A stretch of 64,000 nt of DNA from Cornus controversa (GCA_026545225.1 CM048845.1:16585001-16649000), one strand, 5' to 3'. Counted from the stretch's first letter, positions 45,864 to 57,499 are shown. Numbers and translations: made by a program. The notes: a model not told the origin generated them from the letters alone.

Positions 45864-46196
45864 ATGGAATCAACATCTTCTACCTACATGCACTGTTACT
45901 GTAGAAGACAGGCTCGCCTACAACTTTCAAAGACTCGAAAGAATCCAGGAAAATGGTTTTTCAACTATGAGAAAACTTCTTGTGGATTCTTCCGTTTGTG
46001 TCCAATTAGCACACCACAAGTTCTAGCATTTACCCCACTGCAAGTCACAACATTTGCCCCATCGCTAGCTCTACTAGTTGCCCCACCACAAGAGATGACA
46101 ATTTGTCTTGCAATGGCAAAAGCAATGATCTTGTCAAGCACAAGTATTATATGTTTTGATTTTGTGGCTGTCCTTATAGCTATGTTTATGAAATGA
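45864..46196 (+). CDS. Small GRF-type zinc-finger protein with C-terminal hydrophobic tail (MULE-borne)
   Basis: The 110-codon frame begins MESTSSTYMHCYCRRQARLQ and continues LSKTRKNPGKWFF, then CGFFR. This matches the GRF zinc finger (C-x-C ... T-x-x-N-P-G-R/K-x-F-F ... C-x-F-F), known from nucleic-acid-binding proteins and from many small plant ORFs. Ligands C11, C13 and C40 are present. The position expected to be Cys after FF reads Tyr (residue 35), and the closing tryptophan is absent, so the domain may be damaged. Residues about 88-109 are hydrophobic and could be a membrane segment, as in other small plant GRF proteins. It lies 650 bp inside the left inverted repeat behind tandem repeats. 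Whether it is expressed is unknown; an upstream exon is possible. Confidence 0.6.
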   Translation: MESTSSTYMHCYCRRQARLQLSKTRKNPGKWFFNYEKTSCGFFRLCPISTPQVLAFTPLQVTTFAPSLALLVAPPQEMTICLAMAKAMILSSTSIICFDFVAVLIAMFMK

Positions 46197-46574
46197 GGAT
46201 GATGAGGGTGTAACTTTTGTTGCTTTAAATATGATAGTAAAAGGTGTGTTTTGTGTTTTGAATAGAAATAAATCTTCTAATGATCCTTTCAATATGAACT
46301 ATAATGAACCTTTAGTTTAATTGTAATGAATCTTTTATTTATAACTCTTTCTCTATAAGCAATGTTTTGCCAAACTTTGAGCTATGTCTAGTATTGTGGT
46401 TAAACTATAATGTGTTGGGTTTCATTATATTTAATAAGGATATTTTAGATCCTTGTTTTTTTAGTGTTCCATTAGATTCGATATTAATAGGGATTTTTTA
46501 TATTTAGCTGGCAATTCATCACTGGATCTCTTAAGTTATAAAGATCATTACCCAACCAAAATAGTGTAGGAAAT

Positions 46575-47970
46575 TGATAAGCGTTGAATGTTATACATTC
46601 TCATGCCTTTACTTATGTATTTTAATCACGTAGATGCATATATTGTATAGGTTTTATGTGTTTTTATGCTTTTGATGATTTTAGGCTCAAACTCAGAATT
46701 CGGTGTAATTCGACTCATTTATCAATTCAAGAATGCATTCCTATATCAGATCGTACTTCATTGAAGAGATACATCAAGGAGTAGTGAATGGCATGTTTAG
46801 ACTGGAGTCAAAAAGCTGAAGAGTTGAAAGATTGCAGGGCAAAGGAAGTTCGATGCATTGAAATTGCAGTTTCAATGCATCGAAGTGCATACTTCGATGC
46901 ATTGAAAATTCCTGCAGAAAATATATTTTTAGAAGATATTTCCTCCATTTTGCCACTTATCTAATTTCTTCTAGAAGATGCTTTGGATGAAATTTCAGTA
47001 ATCTTTTGACCCTCAAGTCAGATATATAGATAGCAAATATATAATAGAGAGATATCACAATTCTTGTAATAAAAAGCATATATAGAATTCTAGTGAGAGA
47101 AAGTGAAGTTCTAGAGAGGGAAAGCTTCAAAGAGGGCTTTGTAAGGCCTTGAAGATTGTTTTGAGCATGGATACACTTCTGTCTATGGAGTGCTTCCAGC
47201 CCACCATGATCAACTAATCCTTCTCTAGGGTTTTGACAAACCCTAGTTTTGTAAATATGTTCTAATTTTAGTGAATTGAAATTTTTAGGTAATTTTTGCG
47301 TATATGTACCTTGCCTTGAGCCTTATGAGTAATATAAGTTTACAAATTCCTTATGTTCATGTGTGTAATTTATCTTTTTTGTCTTAGAATGATTATTTTT
47401 CTCACATGATATTCAAAACATTTGTAGTTCCACAAGGACTACTAGTGATGGCTTAGTACTAGTTTTTATTTTAACATGCATAGCTAGTTTTGCATAGTCC
47501 ATGCTAAGAGATGGTAATTAGCTACACTTAGTTAATTAGTTATTTAGGTAAGTAGGTAGGTGGGGAATTTACATGTATCGATGATGGACTATAGTATTTT
47601 AAGGTGTATGTATCCTCTTGACGGTAGCATTATAGGCCACAACCCAAATGCACCGTTTAGTACACATTTGCATGATTTTCCCAATTTATTATAAGTTTGA
47701 CATGCTATGAAGCTAGTGGTGAAGTCTCAACCTTAGTCCCTTGCTCTTCTCTCAAACTCCGTATTTTAATTATCATTTATGCTTCTAAAATAAAGTAAAC
47801 AAACAACCCAAAAACTTGTTTGTGAATTAAACGAGAACCAACCTTCGACATTTAGCACATTATTCCTACGTAGCTTCTGTGGGACCAACACCCTTAACTT
47901 GGAATACTATCCTTCAAGGATTCATTCTATTGTGAGTAGTAAAATACAAATATAAATTTGATACGCACAC
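46575..47970 (+). mobile_element. Athila-like solo LTR, family B (first copy)
   Basis: It starts TGATAAGCGTTGAATGTTAT and matches 56010-57416 along its length (for example GAGTGCTTCCAGCCCACCAT against GAGTACTTCCAGCCCACCAT). It ends near ACGCACAC. Flanks GAAAT (46570-46574) and GAAAA (from about 47971) are an imperfect 5-bp duplication. No coding sequence. It holds a palindrome at 46849-46884. Confidence 0.75.
46849..46884. repeat. Perfect 15-bp inverted repeat, 6-nt loop
   Basis: TTCGATGCATTGAAA (46849-46863) and TTTCAATGCATCGAA (46870-46884). A third copy of the word follows at about 46893-46907. It lies in the family B LTR. Confidence 0.95.
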
Positions 47971-47999
47971 GAAAAGGCCACATCAGAGATTTTCATTCT

Positions 48000-48240
48000 T
48001 ACTTTGGAAAAAAACCAACACGGGTGCGCAATTTGAATTTGAACTTTGGGTTGCAGAGATATTATCAATAAAGGAGCCTGTTATGTCATTGGAGAAAGCA
48101 AGTTTATTGACATATGGACTGACCCTCGTGTCCCATTCTCTTAAGATTTCAGGGTTAACCCTTCCAACACAGAGTTAACAGTTGCTAAGGATTGTTGATG
48201 AGCTGATTGAACTAATCTCTTATGTCGCCTTGGAACTTTT
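48000..48240 (+). pseudogene. LINE ORF2 C-terminal fragment
   Basis: Plus-strand reading near 48050-48150 gives NKGACYVIGESKFIDIWTDP, matching the G-x-x-W-R-V-G-x-G-x-x-I-x-I-W-x-D-P-W block upstream of the zinc ribbon in plant LINE ORF2. The fragment is short, with stops on both sides. Confidence 0.6.
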
Positions 48241-49136
48241 TTTTTATAAAGAAAAAACTAGATCTCATATTAAAAAATTCACCTTCCCATGGTTGTTAGT
48301 GATAAAATAATGCTATGAGCATACTGACCCATGTCAAAAGCGTTCTATAGGCTAGTTTAGAATTACCTTTATGGCTCTGAAAGCAGAAGCTTTGACAACT
48401 CCTCAAGCTTCTTCTTTTCTCTTTCTCTATTGATGATGCAAATTGTCATCTGCGAGGAAGAGAACTCACTATTTACAGCTTTCCATTCAGCTAATTTACC
48501 GACTGAACATAGAAATTGTTATTTGCAAACGAACGATAGTTGGTGTATTCGTCCTAGTGAATGAGCTAATTGCAAGTAGAGTTTGAAGGTTTTGGATCAA
48601 AAGTCTGAGAGCTAATTCTACAAAAGTATTGGTAAACCTCTCAAGAAATCCTGATAACATTAAGAGAACCATATTGGGAGATTTTTGGGTGGTCGTGGCA
48701 GTGAACATCCAAAAACTGCAGCCTACGCCTACTACCATGCCAACACGACAACTTGGGAATGGTTTTGGAGACATTAGCATATAACTGTCTAGATGTACAC
48801 ATAAGGGTAGAATCAGTATCCTATCAACTATATTTCAATATTGCAAAAACTATAAGCAATGAAGTTTTCATTATCTTGTCAAACTTCATTCTTGTCAAAC
48901 TTATTAGGCTAGAATGAAGTTTTTGCAATGGTTATTGTTTTGGGCTTTCAATATCCAAACATGTTGCCAAACTAAAAGCCCAAAACAATAACCATTGCAG
49001 ATTCACATTACCAAAACTAAAAGCCCAAAACCACATCATTACAGTTCAACAATTGAAATGTGAGCATCATTACAAGCCCATATGAACACACAAAAATTAA
49101 ATTAGTCAACAATTTTCAACTTAAAATCTCAAATAT
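48241..49136. other. MULE interior without recognised gene
   Basis: A minus-strand frame at 48496-48780 is unrecognised; LINE-derived sequence is possible. TTGTCAAACTT occurs twice near 48880-48900, and the hairpin 48924-48999 is listed separately. Confidence 0.4.
48924..48999. repeat. Perfect 25-bp hairpin
   Basis: The left arm 48924-48948 (TGCAATGGTTATTG...GGCTTT) is exactly reverse-complementary to 48975-48999, with a 26-nt spacer. AAAAGCCCAAAACC occurs once more just downstream (about 49018-49031). Confidence 0.95.
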
Positions 49137-50590
49137 TGATAGGCGTTGAATGTTACGCATTCTAGCCTCTTAATTTGTATATTTTATTATCTTAGTGATA
49201 GATTATTTGTGATTTTACTATGTTTTAGTGTTTTTTGTATTTTCAGGTCCTTAATGATAATTTCATTCAAACCGCGATTTTTAGGCCTTTAAAGATGACA
49301 TTCAAGAGGGTTATAAGAAGCCTAAATCAAGTGGACCAAGTCTAGCCAATATTTCAACTCAAAACAACCTAAGGAAGAGGCTTAAGAGAATTATAACTGC
49401 TTAAAAAGATTGCGGGCTGAAATCCAATTCTGCACGAAATATAGTTTTAATCTCATTTTAGTAAAATGCTTGTAACTCTTATGTCTGACTGTCAAAATGG
49501 CCCAATTCTTAGTTTATAAAAGAGAATTCGATTCTACATCTTTTTGTATTTTACAAAAATTTTGTGAATCAGACTTTTGGGGCATCAAACGTTGGGTTGA
49601 AGTTCAGCAGGAAAACCTACCTGATTAGGGCCTACGGTAAAACCCAAATTGTCTCCTAATTAGTTTGGGACACTTCATATCTTCTTGAGAATTAAAAGTG
49701 ACAAATTGGGACTATTTTGAGAACCCTGGGCAGCAGCTTTGAAGATCTTTTAAAGGGGAGAATCATTGGAGAACAAGGTCTTGTGCGAATTCCATTGAGA
49801 TGATGCCTTCTTCCTCAACCGTTGAAACATTCTCTTCTACCATAAGCAGCTAGTTCATCCACTAGGGTTTTGATGCAGCCCTAATTAAGCATCAATAGTT
49901 TGAATGTTTTAATTATTGGGGATTTTTGTATTCATATATAGATTGTGTAATTTAGAGGATTCTCTTATGAAGAATTGAGTAATAAAGTCTTTATATTCAG
50001 TTTCAATGATTTCTTATCTTGTCTTAGATACTTAATTGTTGTGATTAAACTCAACCCTTCTTATTTTCTTTGATTATGAGAGTGATTATTCCATAATGGT
50101 ATTAATTGAATGTATAGTGAAAGTTTTGATGGATTATACCTAAAGAAGATGGACCATACTGCACCCTAGAGTAGAGTAGTTAGACAGATGGTGCATGTCA
50201 ATCAAAGATAGTCCATGACTTAACTTTAATTATATGTTATCCCCTTGACGGTTAAAAGTGAGCTTGTAGCTACTGATACTACTTATGCATGATATAATTC
50301 CCCACAGTTAGTTCAATTGACCATTATTTATGAAGTTAGCGGTGAAGTCAATAACCTTAGATTCATCTCATATTCTCTTCTCTCATTACTTTTTCTTGCC
50401 TTAATTTAGTTAAATAGAAATAAAAAAATCAACAAACTCTTTCCTTCAATTCAATTAGAATTAATAATACATATCCAACACAATCAGAACACAGTTTTGT
50501 GGTTTGACACCTTTTCAATAGCCCTATTCTGCAAGGAATTCGTTCTATTGCAAAGTGATAAATTTTAATTAACATACTTAGCCACGATCA
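49137..50590 (+). mobile_element. Athila-type solo LTR, family A, TSD AATAT/AATAC
   Basis: It starts TGATAGGCGTTGAATGTTAC and matches 5367-6861 and 59917-61389; it ends CCACGATCA. The flank AATAT (49132-49136) against AATAC (50591-50595) is a 5-bp duplication with one change. No coding sequence; nested in the MULE. Confidence 0.85.
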
Positions 50591-51050
50591 AATACTACCA
50601 GTAAAAACATATAAATAACGGTCTGCATTATCCACACAAAAACCACCACCAAAAACACATTTACATGCTCAAAATCACACATGTTGTCACCATCCACACA
50701 ACAACCATTAACTACCACCATGTCCTTCAGCTTTCTTCTACCACCAAAACACATTGAACCTTCTTTCTTCTACCCACAAAAACTACTAGTCACCTACCAA
50801 ATGAAAATTTCAAGTTTTAAGATTTATGTCGAAGTATTTTTATAAAACAAAACTCATTGAAGAAAAAATAGTATACCTTGAAAAGGATGCATGAGTGTTT
50901 TATGTTGATGGAGGCACCTCCAAATCATTCATTGAAGTCTATTGTGTTAAAGTAACTCTAACCTATGCATTAAAAAAAGCAAAAAATATAGATTAGGTAA
51001 CATGAGACTTCAAAGCACTCATTTAGTTTATGTTCATGGGAGTACCTGAA

Positions 51051-51290
51051 CTAAACCATTACCACTAACCAAAGGTGCTCTATAATAGAAGTCCCCCTTT
51101 CATAACCTAGTCCTTGAGTAATGTCTTGCATTTCAAAATAAGACATGTAGTCTAGATCAACATTTTCATATAAATGTACACTACCTCCACTATATGACAA
51201 CAACTCAGATCCAGATGTCTCAAACCTACCACCATGATGATATTCAAGTGTGAATAACTTAGCCATAAGATCTGTCAAAGTCAGCAGCAC
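51051..51290 (-). pseudogene. Mutator-type transposase N-terminal fragment
   Basis: From about 51266 the minus strand encodes MAKLFTLEYHHGGRF, then SYSGGSVHLYENVDLDYMS and a C-terminal QGLGY. This is the N-terminal PB1-like domain found at the start of many plant MuDR-type transposases: an F-T-L-x-x-H-H-G-G-x-F start, a Y-x-G-G middle, a V/I-D-x-D and an L-G-Y end. It is about 80 codons long. No DDE core, MULE domain or SWIM zinc finger was found between 50591 and 51050. The protein may continue across introns into degraded sequence, or the rest was lost. Confidence 0.7.
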
Positions 51291-51368
51291 ATGTCAAAAA
51301 GTGAGAAAATATTTCCATCAAAATAAAGTAATTGACAAAAAAAATGTAGTTGAATGTAAGCTGTGTGT

Positions 51369-51952
51369 GTAGCAAATTATCAAACCAATATAGAGTTGTT
51401 AGTCTAAAAAAAGTATTACATGATAGAATATATCTTAGTGACTCGTGTTATCACATCAATTTTGACTGAGAGTCCATGACTGAAATGTCAATATTGTTAC
51501 ACTCCATATGCAAAAGTAACAATATACAAACAATAAAAGTGCAAAAAACCCTAATTTTCTAACGATAGAAAATTATCAATTTCTCAAGTACATTAAAAAA
51601 AAACTAAACAAACCCCTAATTTTATAATCACGGACAGTAATAAATTCAAAACAAATTATAGTAGCAAATTAACAGACCAATATAGAGTTGTTAGTCTAAA
51701 AAAATACATTACATGATAGAATATATTTTAGTAACTCATGTTATCACATTGGTTTTGATTGAAAGTCCATGACTGAAATGTCAAAATTGTTACACTCCAT
51801 ATGCAAAAGTAACAATATACAGACAATAAAATTGCAAAACATCCTAATTTTCATAATACCTAATATATGTATTACATGCAAAAAATGCCTGATTTTGACA
51901 ATATACAGTACTAAACAACTTGTGTTTGCATCCAGGTGGTTTAAGCTACAAA
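51369..51952. repeat. About 292-bp direct tandem duplication in the MULE
   Basis: AGCAAATTAxCAxACCAATA starts at about 51371 and 51663; the copies share AATATAGAGTTGTTAGTC, CATGACTGAAATGTCA and CTCCATATGCAAAAGTAACA with scattered substitutions. Confidence 0.9.
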
Positions 51953-52286
51953 AGCCCTAATTTTCTAACAAAACCCTAATTTTATAATCACATACAGTAA
52001 TAAATTCGAAATATACCAACACAGGGACCACCACCAACACTTGTCTATTGGACCACTACCCAATTTACTTGTATTCTTCTCAAAAAGGACCACTAAGAGG
52101 ATAACAACACCTCAAAAAACTCAAAAGATAGCAACAGTTCTAATTTTTACTGATAGTGCACTTCGAATGAAACAGAGGATGTGTAGCTTCGTCTACATTT
52201 GACCTTCATCTACATTCAAACTTCCTCTGGTGTGCAATGGATATGTTGCAATGTGTAAGCTTTAAACGGTAACAATGGATATGGTG

Positions 52287-52574
52287 TGTATACAGAGATA
52301 CAAGTAATGCGTATACAGAAGGGTTCTTGATTTAGAATAATGAGACCACAAAACGACGTCATTTCAACCCTATACCACACTAAAAAAATATATTGTAAAA
52401 CATATGTCCAAACAGTTCGAAAGGGGTATTTTAGTCATTTAGCCTCATTAGGAAACATCTGTTACCTCTGTAATCCCCTTATGATAGTTGGAGGGGTTTT
52501 TTTGCAAAAGCAATTCATAAAGGGGGTTATTTGCAAATGAACGATCGTTGAGGGGGGTTTTTTGAATTTCACCC
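52287..52574. repeat. Right terminal inverted repeat of the MULE
   Basis: Ends GGGGGGTTTTTTGAATTTCACCC and is followed by the TSD copy TTATTTAAA. Confidence 0.9.
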
Positions 52575-52644
52575 TTATTTAAAATCCACACTCAACTCTA
52601 TGTATAGATTCCAATGAAATAAAATCCTATTTATTAAAATTTAT

Positions 52645-53360
52645 CAGTTAGAATATAATTATTTTTAAGAAAAATTAGATCTAAATGATCATAATTAAAT
52701 ATAATTGTTCTAAAGTGACCATAAAGTTACAAAAAGACGAATGATTACCAATTCTAAAATTGTATTGTTCTTTACTAATCATTTTAGACTCAATTACAAA
52801 AATACCTTCCCCCATCTCTCTCTGCCCCTAACCAAAAACATTGTATACACACACCGTTGCATATACTGTGTATATCAAATACTAATAATACAAAAATGGT
52901 GAATCTATATACGACTCCAAATCATTCATTTTTTAAAGTTTCCCTCATATTGTATTTATCTATTATTAACTCTCTCTTGTTCAATTAAACCTTTAAATAC
53001 GATGAATATACCATAAGGATTTCTCTAATTTGAACCATCGATCTCAACTGTGTATCTCCATAAAATTTAATCAAAACCCTATATATATATAATGCAAATT
53101 TGGGTTTAATTATAATCAAGTTTATGTCAGATACTTACTAAAATGTGAGAAGTGTTAGGTTTAATATTTTTAATTAACTATTTATTTTTAGTAACTACAT
53201 AAAATATTTTGATAAAACTATCCTCAAATGGTCACTAAAGAGCAATTTAATTTTAAGACCGGTGACCATTCATCTTTTTATATCTTTAGTGTCACTGTAA
53301 AGTAATTACTTTTTAATTTAGGTCACTTAAATATAATTGTTCCTTATTTTTATTTATATT
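52645..53360. mobile_element. Inverted-repeat DNA element, about 0.7 kb
   Basis: 52650-52790 and 53225-53355 are imperfect reverse complements over roughly 115 bp or more: for example AAGTGACC/GGTCACTT, ACAAAAAGACGAATG against CATTCATCTTTTTAT, and TTGTTCTTTACTAATCAT against TGGTCACTAAAGAGCAA. No coding frame. The target duplication was not resolved. Confidence 0.6.
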
Positions 53361-53730
53361 TTGAGTTGGGTGTTCCTATAAAACAACAATCTCATTTCTG
53401 TCATTTTCAAAGCAAACACAAAATATAAATTTTTTTTGTTTCTTTCAACTCCTTTAATTGTAACACAGAGTTAATACTCTCTATGAAATAATGGATTAAC
53501 TTGATAAGAATTTGTATACCCTTATAATATAACTAGATCGTCTAGCGTCACTTGATCAGCTAGTGAAATTTTGAGTGTTAAATACATCGACAATTTAGAT
53601 ATGTGATTAAATAGTGGCCAATAAGCCCTTCACATTATCTCCCTTTTTTTATATTTCAACAAAAATGTAAATAGTGAAATTTTGACAAAACCATCTTCTT
53701 CGAATCATTGAAAATATATATATATATATC
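53361..53730. other. Intergenic sequence, no gene seen
   Basis: AT-rich, ending in a (TA)n run (about 53707-53729) next to the Tekay LTR. Confidence 0.5.
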
Positions 53731-55715
53731 TGATGCCTTGATTTTCGACTCCCAAAAACAAAGGGAGATTAAGTAAAAACCCACACTCCTCATCACAATC
53801 ATCCTTTTGATATCATACTTGATACCATTGTTTATCACGTAATCCTCTCACATCAACATTGCGAAAAAACTCATCGTATACACATGATCACAAATGCACA
53901 ATTCTCAAATTTTCAACAGTGCACAAATTTACCCACATCCAGGTTTCGGTCGGCTGATGGATATCCCACCAGTCGGCTAAAACTTGGGCATTTCATCGAC
54001 TAGCTACCCCTCAGCTTCGGTAGACTGAAAGGGGTCTTTCGGTCAGCAGAAGGGATATGTTTCGGCCAACCGAAATAGGTACCTACAGATGCAAATGTTA
54101 GATATCTCACCATTTCGGTAGGTCAGAGAATGTTTCAGCCGGCTGAAACTCTCTAGACCCTATTTTTAAACCTCAATTCATCCTCCATAATGTTTACAAC
54201 TCAAAGAAACTACACAAAGCCTTATTTTCAGAAATTCTACAATTCCATTTGCTATTACACATACATAATCATGAAGAAAATGAAGTCTTCACATACACAA
54301 TACTTAGCACATTTCATGCCTTCTCTACTCAACCATTCTTCACTTACAAACAAGCATGATTTGGACATTAATGAAAATATCACTCACCATTTACAACACC
54401 AAGCATTTACCATGTTCAAAACATACCTAAAGAGTATGAAATCGTCAAACACAATTATAACAAATTCTTGAAATATAAAGGGGTCTTATACATGCCTAAC
54501 ACCTGCATATGGTTCACAATTCGGACATGCATAACAATAAAATAATTAAGAAAGGAATCCCATGACTCCAAATCCAACACATGGTTGCTCACCATCAACC
54601 ATTTCTTTGTCACGTCCTAAAAATGTTAATGTAGGGGGATAAGCAAGTTCAATGACTCAAAGTAATATGTTGTGCAATTCATTCAAGTTTTTATTTCACA
54701 TCATCGCATAAAGGCAATTCAACATGCATAGTCTAGCTACGTGTCATCATTCCTAGTATTCTAGTCAAGACTATAACGTTCATTCCCATGGCATACTCAT
54801 CAAGTATATTTGACAACCACAATACCATAACATGCTTCATTGCACAATTCATCACATCTAGAACATATGACATAATCAAATTCGTATACAATTTCTCTCA
54901 ATTCACATAAGTCACATTATTACACATAAAACTCAACACAAAAATCACATTGCTCTTGGAATTGTTCTCACACTCACACACACCATCAAGATATGAACCG
55001 AAGTCCCACATCTCAAGTCCTTGGTTGTTTCGGGCTACTTACCCACCCGGTTACCATTCAACTTGCGCAAGATTGAGGTCTTTCAATCCCAAGGGGATAT
55101 GTTCTCTCTCTCTTTTCCATGAGTTATTTTCGATATTTCACCTTACATACTCAAACCAAGCATATCACGTTTTGCACATACATTCGCACATCTCAATGCA
55201 TTTCACCCAATTCATGCCCTATGTCCATTCTAACATGTTATACAAGAATTCATAATGATACATATTTGCATTCAATTCTCAAAACTAGATTTTTGACAAT
55301 TCTCCAAAAATTTTCACATATGCAATATTCTTCACATAAAGCATACATTAACAATTTAAGCATTCTATATCACACATCAATCAATTCCAATCTAAGAAAC
55401 AAACATGCATCAATTTAATTCAACAATTTTATCCCAAAATCACATATATTCATATATAACATAAAATCTTCAATTTTATGCCTAAAATATAAAATTTAAC
55501 TTGAAATAAAAGATACATTGCACACCCTCTACCTCAATAGTAATAATTTCAAGATATTCCTTACTTTCACCTGAAAATCAACTTTCTCTGAAATCAATTT
55601 CAAATGGATCAATCTCGAGCTCTTAGTGTGTAAACTATTTCTCTCTTTTTCGGCATCGCCCAATTCTCAATCTAATGTCTTCTAATTCAATGGAGAAGTG
55701 AAGAAAAAGATGTAG

Positions 55716-55756
<41 letters not shown>

Positions 55757-57497
55757 GCCCCATTCGGCTGAATGACAATGAGAAATGAGGGCTGCGCATT
55801 CTCCTCCTAATTATAGATTTTTAACCTTTTTCACTAAACCTTTCTTGACTCGATTTTAAGTTTCGTAACTCCGATTGACACAAAATTGATTCCGTAGTGC
55901 GTCAAATATTTTATTTAAGATACCCACCAAATCGATTCCAACGCTCCAAAAACTTTTCCAAATCTTAAAGAAGTTCCCTAACATGTATTTTACATTTAAA
56001 ACACATATATGATAAGCGTTGAATGTTATACATTCTTGTGTCTTTACTTATGTATCTTAATCCCATAGCTACACATATTGTATAATTTTTATGTGTTTTT
56101 ATATTTTTGATGATTTCAGGTTCAAACTTAGAACTTGACGTAATTCGACTTCTTTATCAGTTCAATAATGCATTCCTAATGCCTATCATACTTCATGAAA
56201 AGTCTACATCAAGGAATAGTGAATGGCGTGTCAAGACCGGAGTCGAAAAGTTAGAAAGTTGAAGATCTGCAGAAGAAGGAAGATCAATGCATCAAAGTCC
56301 CAACTTCGATGCATCACCCGAACCTGCTGAAGATATTTTTCTGCATATATTTTTTTCACTTGCCACTTGTCCAATTTTACTTGGATAAAGCCTTGCACAA
56401 AATTTCTATGATATTTTGAGTCTCAGATCAGTTATATAGCTAGAGAATATGTAATAGATAGATATATCACAATTCTTGTAATAGATAGCATATATAGAAT
56501 TCTAGAGAAAGAAAGTGAAGTTCTAGAGAGGGAAAGCTTCAAAGAGGGCTTTGTAAGGCCTTGAACACCATTTTGAGCATGGGATCATATCTGTCTATGG
56601 AGTACTTCCAGCCCACCATGATCAACTAATCCTTCTCTAGGGTTTTGACAAACCCTAACTTTATAACTATGTTCTAACTTTAATGAATTAGGGATTTTTA
56701 TGTATTTTGTTTATGTCTTTTGCCTTGAGCCTTATATAAATATGAGTTTACAATTCTTCATGTTCATGTGTTGTGATTTATCTTCTTGTCTTAGAATGCT
56801 TAAATTCCTCACATGATCCTCAAACACTGATAAGTTCCACAAGGACTACAAGTGATAGCTTAAGACTAGTTTCACTATAACATGCAAAGCTAGATTTGCA
56901 TAGTCCATGCCTAGAGAAGGTGATTTCACTACCATTAGGTAAGTAGGTAGGTAGGGAAATCAAGTGATGCTGATTTCGCTACAATTGGGTAACTAGGTAA
57001 TTAGGGAAATCACATTTTTCGAAGATGGGTTATAGTATATTAAGGTATGTGTATTCTCTTGGCGACGTCGTTGTAGGTGGGACTTGTCAACGTGTCATTT
57101 AGTGCACATTTGCATGAATACTCCCAATTTATTACAAGTACGACATACTACGAGGCTAGTGGTGAAGTCTAACCCTAGTCCTTTATTCATCTCTCAAACT
57201 TTGTATTTAAATTATCTTTTATGCTTTCATAGTAGAGTAAGAAGCAACCACACATGGTTGTGATTTAAACAAGAACCAACCCTTAACTCTTAGCGAGTTA
57301 TACCTACGTAGTCTTTGTGGAATCGACACCCTAAACTTAGAGCCTTATCCTTCAAGGATTTGTTCTATTACGAGTGGTAAATTTATAAATTGTGAGTAGC
57401 GCAACCACACACAACAATATATAATCATTTAAAGCATTAATATGACCATAAATGAAAATTAAAAAAAAACCAGACAAAAGTGGTCACAATTCTTACA
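53731..57497 (-). repeat. 3' LTR of the Tekay-type element, split by 56010-57416
   Basis: The right end reads TGTAAGAATTGTGACCACTT on the minus strand, matching the start of the LTR at 42284. The left end TGATGCCTTGATTTTCGACTC corresponds to the GTGACA-type terminus. The region 55830-55990 matches 42380-42510 in reverse complement. Near 53945-54150 there are about seven TTTCGGTNGNCTGAAA-like imperfect palindromes. A (TA)n run is at about 55720-55754. Confidence 0.75.
56010..57416 (+). mobile_element. Athila-like solo LTR, family B (second copy), TSD ATATA
   Basis: It runs from TGATAAGCGTTGAATGTTAT to CACACACAACA and is flanked by ATATA at 56005-56009 and 57417-57421. It matches 46575-47970 and is 1407 bp long without coding capacity. 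Removing it rejoins the Tekay LTR. Confidence 0.85.
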
Positions 57498-57499
57498 AC

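Larger units (their letters stand above)
44928..52574. mobile_element. Mutator-like element (MULE), 9-bp TSD TTATTTAAA
   Basis: Long inverted repeats (44928 to about 45217 and about 52287-52574) start GGGTGAATTTCAAAAAGCCC and share features through AACGACGTCAT and GTCTCATTATTCTAAA to GTATACG. TTATTTAAA is present at both edges (44919-44927 and 52575-52583), the 9-bp size diagnostic for Mutator. Inside are a GRF-zinc-finger ORF on the plus strand near the left end, the N-terminus of a Mutator-type transposase on the minus strand near the right end, two solo LTRs (46575-47970 and 49137-50590), a LINE scrap and a perfect hairpin. No transposase catalytic core was seen, so the element is non-autonomous now. 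Confidence 0.85.

Noticed and set aside
54190..55418. Three open frames of 93-101 codons
   Set aside because: They lie inside the Tekay 3' LTR and have low-complexity His/Ser/Thr-rich translations; no motif.
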